From positions 1 to 59,662 of the forward strand of contig BLLL01000008.1 of the NCBI GenBank assembly GCA_013374015.1: a stretch of DNA of 59,662 nucleotides, read 5' to 3'. Position numbers and translations under genes: made by a program. Below are positions 33,456 to 42,999 of this stretch, piece by piece. Position 1 is the stretch's first letter, and every line of letters begins with the position of its first letter. Under the pieces are notes generated by a model. That model was not told the DNA's origin and did not search any database. It saw only the letters and a list, made by a program, of their open reading frames with translations. The DNA is from Candidatus Desulfovibrio kirbyi. GTDB lineage: Bacteria; Desulfobacterota; Desulfovibrionia; Desulfovibrionales; Desulfovibrionaceae.

Positions 33456-35295
33456 CGCGGCCACAATCCCTCTTGCCCCCGGGGTGTACCTCTATAAGGA
33501 CAGCCGGGGGCATGTCATTTATGTAGGCAAGGCGCGTGTGTTACGGCGGCGCGTCCTTTCGTATTTTCGGACGGAAGGCTTGCCGATCAAGACGCTGATC
33601 ATGATAAAGCGGGCGCAGAGGCTTGACTGGCTAACCACGACTACGGAAAAGGAAGCCCTGCTGCTTGAAGCGAATTTGATAAAAAAATACCGACCGCGCT
33701 ACAATATTATACTGCGTGACGACAAACAGTATGTGTTGTTTCGCTGCAACACAAAACACGCTTTCCCGCGATTGGAAATTGTGCGGCGCGTCCGAAAAGA
33801 CGGCGCGCGCTACTTCGGCCCGTTTACCTCGACCCTGTCAGCGCGTGAAACATGGAAACTCATCAACAGGGCATTTGCCCTGCGCCGGTGCACGGACAGA
33901 GGCATGAAAAACAGGACGCGTCCCTGCCTGTACCATCATATAGGCCAGTGCCCAGCGCCCTGCGCCGGATTGGTTACGTCTGAAATATACCAGGAAAGCA
34001 TACGCAGAGTATGCGATTTGCTGCAGGGACGCGCACGGCACTTGTTGACACTGTTGCGCAAGGAAATGGCGTACGCTTCTGAATCTCTGGTATTTGAAAA
34101 GGCCGCTGTGCTGCGCGACCAGATCGCCGCCGTTGCGCAGACGCTGGAGCGTCAGGCCGCTGTTTTGCCAGGAGGCGGAGATATGGACGCGGTAGGCGTG
34201 CACGCGGCGGAACATGGTCTTGCGCTGGGCATTGTGTTCGTACGTGGGGGCGCAATGACGGACGGACGGACGTTTTTTTGGCCGGACCTGACACTGGGAG
34301 ATGCCCGTGAGCTTGTGTGGTCTTTTGTGAATCAGTACTATGCTGAGGTTATACCGCCCGGACGCGTGCTGTTGCCTTGGTCGCACACGTTGTCGGACGG
34401 AAAAACATCGGTGGAAGAGACTTGGCCCCTAGAGACTCTCGAACAGGTTTTGTGCGAACGCCGCAGCGGTCGTGTGCGTATTGCCGCGCCCCATAGTGCG
34501 CATGATAGGCAGCTTGTCGAGTTGGCAAACGCGAGCGCGCGTGAAGAGGCGCGCCGGCGTCAGTCGACGCCGCGCGCGGAAGCGTTGACGGATTGTGTCG
34601 GCAGAGCCTTGCTCCTGCCCGAACCTCCACGGCGCATCGAATGTGTGGACGTCTCTCATACCGGTGGGCGACAGGCCAGAGTGGGTGTGGTGGTTTTTGA
34701 GGACGGTCGCCCGACTCCCTCCGCCTACAGGATATATTCCATGCCGGACAGCGTTGATGACTGCAACACTCTGCACGCATGGGTAGCGCGGCGTCTTGAG
34801 AGCGGCCCCCCCTGGGCGGATTTGCTGCTTGTTGACGGCGGCAAAGGGCAGTTGTCCGCAGTGGGACGCGCCCTGCGTGAAGCAGGGCGGCAGGGGCTGT
34901 TTGCTTTGGCGGCTATCACAAAAGCTCGCGACGAGCAGGGGCAGGCAGACAGGCGGGCGGGCAATGTCGGCGATCGCATTTTTGTGCCTGGCAGGGCAAA
35001 TCCTCTGCCGTTGCGGGAAGGGAGCGAGGCATTACTGTTTTTGCAGAATGTGCGCGACACGGCGCACAGATTTGCGATCTCCCGCCACCGCAGAGCGCGC
35101 CGCAAGGCGACGGTCGCAAGCGATCTGATGCGCCTGCCGGGCATTGGGCCTACCACAGCGCGCTTGCTCTGGGACAAATTTGGTAGCGTTGAGTCCATGT
35201 GCGTGGCAACGCGGGAGGATCTGCTTACCCTGCCCGGTATCGGCAGGAACAGGGCATCAGGACTTTTGGCAAAACTTGCGGCGCTGCGTACATGA
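33439..35295 (+). CDS. uvrC: Excinuclease ABC subunit C
   Basis: UvrC makes the dual incisions of nucleotide excision repair. The 618-residue product has the GIY-YIG nuclease at the N-terminus (GVYLYKDSRGHVIYVGKA, residues 14-31), a UVR domain near 205-240 that binds UvrB, an RNase H-like nuclease (IECVDVSHTGG and LLLVDGGKGQL), and C-terminal helix-hairpin-helix motifs (LPGIGPTTA, LPGIGRNRA). It starts inside the upstream small gene. Full family length, no defects seen. Confidence 0.96.
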   Translation: MMQKPDAATIPLAPGVYLYKDSRGHVIYVGKARVLRRRVLSYFRTEGLPIKTLIMIKRAQRLDWLTTTTEKEALLLEANLIKKYRPRYNIILRDDKQYVLFRCNTKHAFPRLEIVRRVRKDGARYFGPFTSTLSARETWKLINRAFALRRCTDRGMKNRTRPCLYHHIGQCPAPCAGLVTSEIYQESIRRVCDLLQGRARHLLTLLRKEMAYASESLVFEKAAVLRDQIAAVAQTLERQAAVLPGGGDMDAVGVHAAEHGLALGIVFVRGGAMTDGRTFFWPDLTLGDARELVWSFVNQYYAEVIPPGRVLLPWSHTLSDGKTSVEETWPLETLEQVLCERRSGRVRIAAPHSAHDRQLVELANASAREEARRRQSTPRAEALTDCVGRALLLPEPPRRIECVDVSHTGGRQARVGVVVFEDGRPTPSAYRIYSMPDSVDDCNTLHAWVARRLESGPPWADLLLVDGGKGQLSAVGRALREAGRQGLFALAAITKARDEQGQADRRAGNVGDRIFVPGRANPLPLREGSEALLFLQNVRDTAHRFAISRHRRARRKATVASDLMRLPGIGPTTARLLWDKFGSVESMCVATREDLLTLPGIGRNRASGLLAKLAALRT

Positions 35296-35519
35296 AAAAT
35301 AATTTTTCTAATAGTTGCCGCCCTGTCCAGTTCGGAAATGGTTTGAGCAACTCTTTTGTAGCATGACTCTTGGAGATTTTGAACATATTTTTTAGCCCTT
35401 AGCTGGACGGTATTGGAATCGCTAGTGCCTTGTACAGATTGCACGCTTTAAGGTCAAATCGTGTTTGCGTTGCCTGCGTGTAAAAAAAGGTTATTTTAGA
35501 AAAAATCAGGAGGAAGTTT

Positions 35520-36293
35520 ATGCAAAAAAGACTGACATGCCGGATGTTATGTGTAGCAGCGCTGGGAGTAGCCTTGCTTTGGTCATTTGCAGCGCCGCGC
35601 TCCGCCGCAGCGGCAGAGGAAATGACCATTTCCGCGGCGGCCAGCCTGACAAACGCCTTTACGGAATTGAAAACACAGTTTGAAAAAGCCCATCCCGGGC
35701 TGACGGTAAACGTCAATTTTGCCGCGTCCAATCCGTTGCTGAAGCAGTTGCAGGAAGGCGCGCCTGTGGACGTGTTTGCCTCCGCCGACCAGGCAACGAT
35801 GGACAAGGCGGTGGAATCAAAGGTGGTTGACAAAAAAACGCGCAAAAATTTCGCACTCAACGATCTGGTGCTGATTGTGCCCGCCGATTCCCCAAAGCCG
35901 GCTGTTTTGGCAGATATCGGCAAATTTTCGCGCATAGCCGTGGGAAAGCCGGAATCTGTGCCTGCGGGCCGCTACGCGCGTGAAGCGCTTACAAGCGCAA
36001 AACTCTGGGAGGGTTTGCAGTCCAAAGTTATTACAGGCAACAGTGTGCGTCAGGTGCTTGACTATGTGGCGCGCGGTGAAGTGGACGCCGGTTTTGTATA
36101 CGCAACCGATGCGCGCCAGCTGGCGGACAAAGTCGATGTTGTGATGACGCTGTCCGGGCACACGCCTGTGCTCTATCCCATCGCCGTTGCCACAACCGGA
36201 AAAAATCCCAAAATGGGACAGTCATTCGCCGATTATGTTCTTTCGTCTGAAGGTCAGGCGGTTCTGACGAAATACGGTTTTTCAAAGCCCTGA
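35520..36293 (+). CDS. modA: Molybdate ABC transporter, periplasmic binding protein ModA
   Basis: A 257-residue exported protein; the signal peptide runs to about AAPRSAAAA. The mature start EEMTISAAASLTNAF, then FAASNPLLKQLQEGAPVDVFASADQATMD, and YARGEVDAGFVYATDA are the ModA ligand-binding segments. It captures molybdate or tungstate for the molybdenum enzymes of an anaerobe. AGGAGG precedes ATG 35520. It leads the modABC operon; I saw no clear ModE-type palindrome in the 220 bases upstream. Confidence 0.94.
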   Translation: MQKRLTCRMLCVAALGVALLWSFAAPRSAAAAEEMTISAAASLTNAFTELKTQFEKAHPGLTVNVNFAASNPLLKQLQEGAPVDVFASADQATMDKAVESKVVDKKTRKNFALNDLVLIVPADSPKPAVLADIGKFSRIAVGKPESVPAGRYAREALTSAKLWEGLQSKVITGNSVRQVLDYVARGEVDAGFVYATDARQLADKVDVVMTLSGHTPVLYPIAVATTGKNPKMGQSFADYVLSSEGQAVLTKYGFSKP

Positions 36294-36315
36294 CAAGGAC
36301 CGTCCGTGATACCGC

Positions 36316-36996
36316 ATGGGTGTTCTTGACATTTCCGTGCTTGGCGCCCTTGGCCTCTCGTTGCGTGTGGCCGGGCTTGCGACGCTGATTTCTTGTGTGG
36401 CAGCCATGTTTATGGCGTGGCTGCTCGCAAGAAAAAAAAGCCCCCTTCCCACATTTCTGGACGCCGCCTGCACGCTGCCGCTGGTGCTGCCCCCTACTGT
36501 GCTCGGCTATTACCTTATCCTGCTGGTGGGACGGCGCGGGCTGATCGGAAAATGGCTCAACGATGTGGGTATTACGCTGATATTTTCCTGGCAGGGAGCT
36601 GTCATAGCGGCAACTATCGTTGTTTTTCCCCTGTTGTACAAGTCGGTGCGCGCAGCCCTGGAGCAGGTCAATCCGCATCTGGAAAATGCCGCGCGCACGC
36701 TGGGCGCTTCGGAATGGCGCGTATTTGTCAGCATTTCCCTGCCGCTGGCTTGGAAAGGCATTTTTGCCGGGCTGATACTGGCCTTTGCGCGCGGCATGGG
36801 AGAATTTGGCGCAACTCTCATGATTGCCGGCAACATACCCGGCAAGACGCAAACGCTTGCCCTTGCCATTTACGATGCATTTCAGGCGGGCAATGATCTT
36901 TTGGCCGCGCAGCTCGTTACGCTCACCTCATGCGTGTGCGTTTTTCTGCTGATGGCAGCCGAAGCTTTCACAACGCAAAAAGGACGAAACTCTTGA
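36316..36996 (+). CDS. modB: Molybdate ABC transporter permease ModB
   Basis: A 226-residue membrane protein with about five helices. The permease loop is EQVNPHLENAARTLGASEWRVF, followed by FARGMGEFGATLMIAGN, the usual ModB EAA-type motif contacting ModC. It begins at ATG 36316 and its TGA overlaps the TTG start of modC. Confidence 0.94.
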   Translation: MGVLDISVLGALGLSLRVAGLATLISCVAAMFMAWLLARKKSPLPTFLDAACTLPLVLPPTVLGYYLILLVGRRGLIGKWLNDVGITLIFSWQGAVIAATIVVFPLLYKSVRAALEQVNPHLENAARTLGASEWRVFVSISLPLAWKGIFAGLILAFARGMGEFGATLMIAGNIPGKTQTLALAIYDAFQAGNDLLAAQLVTLTSCVCVFLLMAAEAFTTQKGRNS

Positions 36997-37736
36997 TCAA
37001 CGTCCGGTTGCGCAAAATATTCCGCACGAATGACGCGCCGTTTTCCCTTGATGTGGATTTCAGCATCAGGGGGAAAACAGCCGTGCTTTTTGGCCCATCC
37101 GGCTCCGGAAAAAGCCTGACCCTGCACTGTCTCGCGGGCCTTGTGCGTCCTGACGGCGGCAGTATCCGTCTGAAAGAAAGAATCCTGTACGACAACACTG
37201 TGTTCATCCCGGCCAGACATCGGCGCATCGGGTATATGTTTCAAGACTACGCGCTGTTTCCTCACCTGAATGTGCTGCAAAATGTAGCCTACGCCCGTAG
37301 CGGATTTTTTGCCCGACATCCGCGCCGTGACGACAGGGAAACGGCCATGCTGGAACGATTCGGCATAGGGCATCTGTCGCGTCGTATGCCCGGGCAGCTT
37401 TCAGGAGGTCAGCGCCAGCGCGTGGCGCTTGCTCGCGCGCTCAATGCCGATCCGGAGCTGCTGTTGCTGGACGAGCCTTTTTCCGCGCTGGACACGCTGC
37501 TTCGTGAACGTCTGCGCCGGGAACTACGGGATCTGTTCGCCACGCTGACAATTCCCGTCATCATTATCACCCATGATCCTGAGGATGTGGATATCTTTGC
37601 GGCAGATATTATTCTGTACGGCGCGGGCAACGCACGGCCTGTGCCGGACTATCAGGAGATTCGCGCGGGCTTTGCTTCCGCCGGAGACTGCCTGCGCCGG
37701 CTGCAAGAAACCGCTGTCATGCCCGAGTCATCCTGA
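36993..37736 (+). CDS. modC: Molybdate ABC transporter ATPase ModC
   Basis: A 247-residue ABC ATPase, with Walker A GPSGSGKS, Q-loop MFQDYALFPHL, signature LSGGQRQR and Walker B LLLLDEPFSALD. The start is TTG 36993 (the first residues read INVRLRKIF), overlapping the modB stop by four bases with AAAGGAC about ten bases upstream. It lacks the C-terminal molybdate-binding MOP domain found in some ModC. Its 3' end overlaps the convergent glycosyltransferase gene by 20 bases. Confidence 0.92.
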   Translation: MINVRLRKIFRTNDAPFSLDVDFSIRGKTAVLFGPSGSGKSLTLHCLAGLVRPDGGSIRLKERILYDNTVFIPARHRRIGYMFQDYALFPHLNVLQNVAYARSGFFARHPRRDDRETAMLERFGIGHLSRRMPGQLSGGQRQRVALARALNADPELLLLDEPFSALDTLLRERLRRELRDLFATLTIPVIIITHDPEDVDIFAADIILYGAGNARPVPDYQEIRAGFASAGDCLRRLQETAVMPESS

Positions 37737-38892
37737 GTACGCGTCCTCCTTTGCCCACAGTGTAAGCAATGCCGTGCCAGACAATGTCGCCGGCAACCAT
37801 ACCACGCAAATATACAAAAACAAGCATTCCTGTCGCACAAACAAAGGCCGGCAGCAAGCGCGACAGGGAGATGGGCGCGGTAAAAAAATTTCGCCAAAAA
37901 TACAGCACAGAGAGCAGAACGGCGCTGTAAGCCATTGCCGCCGCCACAACGCCGGGACTGCCGATATTCAGCGCGCCGCCTGCCAGCGCCAGAACAGCCA
38001 AAAATTCCGGCAAAAACATACACAAGGCAAAGACACCTAAAAATGGCCACAGCGCAGGGACACAAAATTTAAGAAAAAGCGTCTGCCTGTCCATCCATGC
38101 CCGCCAGACAGGCAGGGCAAGCGCCGCAGCCTCAGTGCGCAGCAAAGCGCCGGGACATATGCGGATGCGCGCCTTATGACGCAAAAGCATGCCTGTCAGT
38201 GAGCAATCGTCCACAACATTGCGCGACCAGAGATCGGCAACCCCATACTGCATAAAGGCAGTGCGGCTCATCGCCATAGCGCCGCCCCAAAGCTGACCAA
38301 AGAGAGGTACAGCCTGCAACAGACGCATCAGCAAAACGCAGAGCGCGTAGGCAAGCGTGACGCACTGTCTGTCACGCGGCTCGACGCTGTGATAGCCGGT
38401 TGTAACCGCCGATTCGCCCCGAACAATCGGCCCCAGCAGGTGTTTGATAAAATCCGGCTGCGCCGGATGCGTGCTGTCGCAAAAAACATACACCTGCGTC
38501 CCATCGTCCGCAGCCGCCACGCCGCGCAGGCTGTTATGGTTTTTCTGTCCGCAAGCTTGTGCCAAGCCTGCCATCACATGCCGCACTGAGGCATGTTCTT
38601 TTTGCAGACCACGGATCAGTTCCGCTGCCGGCTCTTCTGCGGTTGCCGTAACAAATATCGGCTGCAAACAGGGGTAGTCCTGTACAAGAAAACTTTTCAG
38701 AGCGGTCGCCATGTGCGGGTGCGCGCCGGCAACAGGCACAATCAGGGCCGCGCGCGGCCAACGGCTTTCCGCTATGGCGTTGTTTGCCTTTTCGTCTTCC
38801 AGCGCCTTTGCCGGCAAACGATAGCCGGCGCGGGCCAGATAATATAAAAAACAGCACTGCAACGCGCCTAGGCACAGTAAGAGCAAGGTCAT
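37717..38892 (-). CDS. Membrane glycosyltransferase, family 2/21-like (ceramide glucosyltransferase or HpnI type)
   Basis: A 391-residue protein with an N-terminal anchor helix, a GT-A domain and about four C-terminal helices. The GT-A domain holds PVAGAHPHMATALKSFLVQDYP, then VYVFCDSTHPAQPDF with the first Asp motif, and WSRNVVDDCSLTGML with the second. It ends in WRAWMDRQTLF, in place of the Q/RxxRW motif. This plan matches GT21, which includes ceramide glucosyltransferase and hopanoid HpnI. A lipid acceptor is therefore likely but unproven. It is the last gene of a minus-strand trio with a GT4 enzyme and a small exported protein. Confidence 0.75.
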   Translation of the reverse strand: MTLLLLCLGALQCCFLYYLARAGYRLPAKALEDEKANNAIAESRWPRAALIVPVAGAHPHMATALKSFLVQDYPCLQPIFVTATAEEPAAELIRGLQKEHASVRHVMAGLAQACGQKNHNSLRGVAAADDGTQVYVFCDSTHPAQPDFIKHLLGPIVRGESAVTTGYHSVEPRDRQCVTLAYALCVLLMRLLQAVPLFGQLWGGAMAMSRTAFMQYGVADLWSRNVVDDCSLTGMLLRHKARIRICPGALLRTEAAALALPVWRAWMDRQTLFLKFCVPALWPFLGVFALCMFLPEFLAVLALAGGALNIGSPGVVAAAMAYSAVLLSVLYFWRNFFTAPISLSRLLPAFVCATGMLVFVYLRGMVAGDIVWHGIAYTVGKGGRVLRMTRA

Positions 38893-38914
38893 AGTTTCTC
38901 AGTTTTATTGCGTT

Positions 38915-39325
38915 TTACGGAGTTTCTTCCGCCGGCGGGGCGCAATCATCCGGCGCAAGCCGCGCGTTGTGGTGACGCACGCCGTCAATGCGAATCTTTC
39001 TGCCGCTTTTCAGGACAATCTCGCCCTCCACGCGTTCCGGAGAAAGCAGACGCCATGTAAACCTATGCCCTGACGAGTGCCTGGCCTCAACGTCACTGTT
39101 TTTTGCGGCGCCCCAAAAGTGGTACACGTCCACAGCGCCGCTGAACGTACGCAAGCGCATGACGCCGCGTACCTTGCCTTCCGGAGAAAAACAGATTCCG
39201 ATTCTGTATGTGGACGTGTACACCGAGCCTGTCCACAGCTCCGCGACTTCCGCAGTTGACGCGGCGGATGTCGGCATCACCAAAAACAGCAGGAAAAGCG
39301 CAAGAATACCGTGTATCAAAAACAT
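38915..39325 (-). CDS. Small exported protein, function unknown
   Basis: A 136-residue protein with a clear signal peptide (FLIHGILALFLLFLVMPTSAAS). The mature part is beta-rich: AELWTGSVYTSTYRIGICFSPEGKVRGVM, then VYHFWGAAKNSDVEARHSSGHRFTWRL. It resembles a small periplasmic beta-barrel or lipocalin-like domain. It lies between two glycosyltransferase genes, with its ATG 39325 two bases from the stop of the first, so it probably belongs to their pathway. I recognise no family. Confidence 0.75.
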   Translation of the reverse strand: MFLIHGILALFLLFLVMPTSAASTAEVAELWTGSVYTSTYRIGICFSPEGKVRGVMRLRTFSGAVDVYHFWGAAKNSDVEARHSSGHRFTWRLLSPERVEGEIVLKSGRKIRIDGVRHHNARLAPDDCAPPAEETP

Positions 39326-39327
39326 CG

Positions 39328-40407
39328 TTATTTCTTTTTTTTGGCCCACAAACGGGCAAACAGCCGCTGATGCGCCTCAACCATTGCCGCAAAAGAAAAA
39401 TCTTTTTCCACACGCCTGCGTCCCGCGCTGCCCATCATGTCACAGGGAGAGGCATCCTCCAGCAGGTAGGCGCAATGACGCGCAAGCGCCGCGTGATCCC
39501 GTACAGGAGCAAGCAGGCCGTTGTCCCGCACAAGATGGGGGATTCCACCGGTCGATGTAGCGCACACCGGCAGCCCGCACGCCATGGCTTCCAGAATCAC
39601 GTTCGGCTGCCCTTCCCTTATGGAAGAAAGCGCAAACATACGGGCCTGGGCGTAGTGCGGGCGCATATCGGACCCGCTGGAAAAAAAATCCACACTGCCG
39701 CTTATGCCGTGCCCGCTTACCCATTGCCGCAGAACAACCTCTTCAGGGCCATCGCCGACAATACGCAAACGCGCCTCAGGCGCGCGGCGCAGCACTTCCG
39801 CAAAAGCCCGCAGCAAGGTCATGTGGTCTTTGTCCTTCACAAGACGCGCCACACAGAGAATAACAGGCCGTCGCGCTGACGGTTGTGTGGGATCCGGCAT
39901 AAAAAAATCAGCGTCAACGCCGTTGCCTATACAGGCCACACGGGAAGAAGGCACTCCCAGTTGCTGAAGTTTGTCATGCAGTTCTGAAGAATTACATATC
40001 ATGTGGTGCGCCAGCCGCCAGAAAGCGCGCTCATGCTGACGCGCCAATGAGCCGCCGCCCCTGCATGTGCCGATAATAACAGGGATATGCGTGATGCGCC
40101 CCCAGATGCGTCCCCAGATATTGGGAAGAGCGGTACACGCCACAAGAATGTCCGGTGCGAGTTCCTGAAGCGCACCGCGAAGGCGTAGAAAAAAAAATGG
40201 CGCGACCCTGCGGGATGCCCCCAGATGTCGCACGGGAATGCAAGAATCCTCGGCGCGTTGGTCCAAATCTGTTTTCCCCGTAAGCGTGAGGAACGTCGGG
40301 GTAAAGCGTTCTCTGTCCAAACGGGCAGCCAATGTCAGCATCTGGCTTTGTGTGCCTCCAAAACAGAGGTCTTCCAGCAAAAAAAGGATGTTCAGTGGTT
40401 TTGGCAT
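39328..40407 (-). CDS. Glycosyltransferase family 4 (GT-B fold)
   Basis: A 359-residue cytoplasmic enzyme. The N-terminal LFLLEDLCFGGTQSQMLTLA is the GT4 start, the middle CIGNGVDADFF and VILCVARLVKDKDHMTLLRAF are the hinge, and the donor site is SIREGQPNVILEAMACGLPVCATSTGGIPHLV with an ExxxxxxxE pattern. It transfers a sugar to a lipid or polysaccharide acceptor; the substrate is unknown. It is first in the minus-strand trio. Confidence 0.9.
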   Translation of the reverse strand: MPKPLNILFLLEDLCFGGTQSQMLTLAARLDRERFTPTFLTLTGKTDLDQRAEDSCIPVRHLGASRRVAPFFFLRLRGALQELAPDILVACTALPNIWGRIWGRITHIPVIIGTCRGGGSLARQHERAFWRLAHHMICNSSELHDKLQQLGVPSSRVACIGNGVDADFFMPDPTQPSARRPVILCVARLVKDKDHMTLLRAFAEVLRRAPEARLRIVGDGPEEVVLRQWVSGHGISGSVDFFSSGSDMRPHYAQARMFALSSIREGQPNVILEAMACGLPVCATSTGGIPHLVRDNGLLAPVRDHAALARHCAYLLEDASPCDMMGSAGRRRVEKDFSFAAMVEAHQRLFARLWAKKKK

Positions 40408-40579
40408 GTCCGTATCCTATGCATTCCGCAATCTATTGCAAGAGGGAACACGCCCGCCTCCAAGGTAATTTCCACAGCGCATATCCCGACTGACATGGGC
40501 ATTCCCATTGCTTGCGTCGGGGGATACAGGTATTTTTGTTTGTCATTGCAAGAGTGAAGCTCTCTGCGTTGAGGCAGGC

Positions 40580-40608
40580 TTGTCAGCTGTGAAAATATCG
40601 CATATATG
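40580..40608 (+). promoter_or_regulatory. Candidate sigma-70 promoter of the pdxST-metal transporter operon
   Basis: TTGTCA (40580-40585), a 17-base spacer, then TATATG (40603-40608). This predicts a leader of about 57 bases before pdxS. No zinc- or manganese-responsive operator was recognised. Confidence 0.5.
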
Positions 40609-40671
40609 CACACTATTGATGTGGGTGTTGCGCCGGAGAGCGGCGGAAATGACATGCTGAGGAGTTTGGTT

Positions 40672-41553
40672 ATGAAACAGGGCACACTACGTGTAAAAAC
40701 AGGTCTTGCGGAAATGTTGAAAGGCGGGGTAATTATGGATGTCACAACACCGGAACAGGCAAAAATTGCAGAAAAAGCAGGTGCTTGCGCCGTAATGGCG
40801 CTGGAACGCGTGCCGGCGGACATTCGCGCCGCAGGCGGCGTTGCGCGCATGGCTGACCCCACTGTCGTAAAAAAAATTATGGAGGTCGTCAGTATTCCCG
40901 TGATGGCCAAGGCGCGTATCGGCCATTTTGTGGAAGCGCGTATTCTGGAAGCCTTGGGCGTGGATTATATTGACGAAAGCGAAGTGCTGACGCCGGCTGA
41001 CGACAGGTATCATATTGACAAGCGTGATTTTACCGTGCCTTTTGTCTGCGGATGCCGCAATCTGGGCGAGGCCTTGCGCCGCATGGCCGAAGGCGCCTCC
41101 ATGATCCGCACAAAGGGTGAACCGGGCACAGGCAATGTGGTGGAGGCGGTGCGCCACTGCCGGCAGGTTATGGATGAGATTCGCATGCTCCGGTCTTTGC
41201 CTGAAGCCGAAGTTCCCAATTTTGCAAAAGAATGCGGCGCCCCGCTGGACACGGCCTTTCTTGTGCGCAAAAAAGGGCGTCTGCCGGTGGTAAATTTCGC
41301 AGCAGGCGGCATTGCAACGCCGGCTGACGCCGCCCTGATGATGCACCTTGGGTGCGACGGGGTTTTTGTGGGTTCCGGAATCTTCAAGTCGGCAGACCCC
41401 GCAAAACGCGCTAGGGCCATCGTGCAGGCCGTTACTAACTACAGGAACTATGCTGTTTTGGCGGAAATTTCGCACGATTTGGGCGAAGCCATGTCAGGCA
41501 TTGAAATCGCGGATATTGCGCCTGCTGACCGTATGCAGGAGCGGGGCTGGTAA
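40672..41553 (+). CDS. pdxS: Pyridoxal 5'-phosphate synthase lyase subunit PdxS
   Basis: PdxS makes PLP from ribose 5-phosphate, glyceraldehyde 3-phosphate and ammonia supplied by PdxT. The 293-residue protein has family length and the catalytic lysines Lys80 (VMAKARIGH) and Lys148 ([11 protein letters not shown]). ATG 40672 has TGAGGAG upstream. The frame is open further upstream, but that part is not conserved-looking. It is followed by pdxT seven bases later. Confidence 0.97.
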   Translation: MKQGTLRVKTGLAEMLKGGVIMDVTTPEQAKIAEKAGACAVMALERVPADIRAAGGVARMADPTVVKKIMEVVSIPVMAKARIGHFVEARILEALGVDYIDESEVLTPADDRYHIDKRDFTVPFVCGCRNLGEALRRMAEGASMIRTKGEPGTGNVVEAVRHCRQVMDEIRMLRSLPEAEVPNFAKECGAPLDTAFLVRKKGRLPVVNFAAGGIATPADAALMMHLGCDGVFVGSGIFKSADPAKRARAIVQAVTNYRNYAVLAEISHDLGEAMSGIEIADIAPADRMQERGW

Positions 41554-41560
41554 AAGCGTC

Positions 41561-42142
41561 ATGCCGAATGTGGGCGTGTTGGCCATGCAGGGCGCTTTCC
41601 GGGAGCACAGCGTCTCGTTGCGCAGGCTTAGAGCAAAAACCTGTGAAGTGCGCTCTCTCAAGGATGCCGCCGGCATTGACGCGTTAATTATCCCTGGGGG
41701 AGAAAGCACGACAATAGGCAAACTTCTGCATGAAGGGGACATGCTCGAACCCCTGAAAGAACGCATTGAACAGGGCATGCCCGTATACGGCAGTTGTGCT
41801 GGGCTTATACTGCTGTGTCGCGAGATTGAAAATTCTGACCAACCCCGTTTTGGAGTGCTGGACGCAACCGTGCGGCGAAATGCTTTTGGGCGTCAGACAG
41901 ACAGCTTTGAAGCCGCCCTGAAAATTTCGGACCTTGGAGAAAAGCCCTTTCTCGCGGTCTTTATCCGCGCGCCTTTTTTGCTGAAAACAGGGCAGGATGT
42001 GCGGGTGCTGGCAACGGCAAATGGGCATCCGGTGGCTGTGCGTCAAAAAAATATTCTGGCAACATCGTTTCATCCCGAATTAACTTCTGATCGCCGTGTT
42101 CATGGATATTTTCTGGATATGTGCGCGGGAGGGCGTTCATGA
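41561..42142 (+). CDS. pdxT: Pyridoxal 5'-phosphate synthase glutaminase subunit PdxT
   Basis: A 193-residue class I glutamine amidotransferase. The nucleophile is Cys79 in GSCAGLIL, with His and Glu in SFHPELT near 172-174; the oxyanion loop is IPGGEST. It supplies ammonia to PdxS. Its TGA overlaps the ATG of the metal-binding protein gene (ATGA). Confidence 0.96.
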   Translation: MPNVGVLAMQGAFREHSVSLRRLRAKTCEVRSLKDAAGIDALIIPGGESTTIGKLLHEGDMLEPLKERIEQGMPVYGSCAGLILLCREIENSDQPRFGVLDATVRRNAFGRQTDSFEAALKISDLGEKPFLAVFIRAPFLLKTGQDVRVLATANGHPVAVRQKNILATSFHPELTSDRRVHGYFLDMCAGGRS

Positions 42143-42999
42143 TAAAAAAGGTGTGCTCGCTGTGTGTCTTTTTTTCCCTTATTGCGACGCAGACATCTCC
42201 AGCGGCTGAACTGCGTGTGCTGGCAACAACATTTCCCGTGTACCTTTTTGCGCGCAACGTCACCCGCAACTGTCCCGATGTGCGCGTGGATCTGCTGATT
42301 CCTGCGCAAACCGGCTGCCCCCACGAATACTCCCTCACGCCGCACGATATGCAAAAGCTGGAAAACGCGCAGATTATTGTGAAGAACGGCCTTGGCATAG
42401 ACTCGTTTCTGAATGCCCATCTGCGCGCCGCAGGCGACCAGACGCGCAGCATTGATTGCAGCGCGGATATTCAGACCTTACAGGTCAATCCACATTTGTT
42501 CGCCGCCCCCAGAAAAGCGGCGATGATGGCGCGCGGTCTTGCCGCCGGTCTTGCCGCCCATGACCCCGAACATGCCGATGCGTACACCGCCGCGGCAACC
42601 GCCTACATAGAGCGTTTAATGGCGGTGGATAAACGGCTGGCCGCGCTTGGCCTGAGTGCGCAAAACAGGCCAGTTGTGCTGCAGCACAACGCTTTGGCCT
42701 ATCTTGCAGCGCGCGCGGGTTTGCTGGTAGTCGCCATCATACAGGAAGACGAGGACACGCCGCCCACACCCGCGCGTTTGATGGCGCTTGCGCGCGTGGC
42801 GCGAAACGAGTCGGCGGCGCTCCTCATAGGCGATGTCCAGTATTCGGACAAGATGCTGCGGGCGCTTTCACGCGAAACCGGCGTTCCGTATGTCAGACTT
42901 GATACAGCGGCCTCCGGACCGGACGATGCGCCCATTGACTACTATGAAACCGTGATGAACGCCAACTGCCGGATCCTTGAGCGCTATTTTGGACAGTGA
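42139..42999 (+). CDS. Zinc/manganese ABC transporter, periplasmic binding protein (ZnuA/TroA-like)
   Basis: A 286-residue exported cluster A-I solute-binding protein. The signal peptide (IKKVCSLCVFFSLIATQTSPAA) precedes four likely metal ligands: His62 (CPHEY) or His69 (TPHD), His119 (VNPHLF), His183 (LQHNAL) and an acidic residue near 258. The His-rich loop typical of high-affinity ZnuA is absent, so zinc versus manganese is undecided. ATG 42139 overlaps the pdxT stop. It forms an operon with an ATPase and a permease. Confidence 0.88.
   Translation: MIKKVCSLCVFFSLIATQTSPAAELRVLATTFPVYLFARNVTRNCPDVRVDLLIPAQTGCPHEYSLTPHDMQKLENAQIIVKNGLGIDSFLNAHLRAAGDQTRSIDCSADIQTLQVNPHLFAAPRKAAMMARGLAAGLAAHDPEHADAYTAAATAYIERLMAVDKRLAALGLSAQNRPVVLQHNALAYLAARAGLLVVAIIQEDEDTPPTPARLMALARVARNESAALLIGDVQYSDKMLRALSRETGVPYVRLDTAASGPDDAPIDYYETVMNANCRILERYFGQ

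Noticed and set aside
35296-35519. ModE-type operator before modA
   Set aside because: No convincing palindrome was found; the spacer only shows AT-rich stretches.
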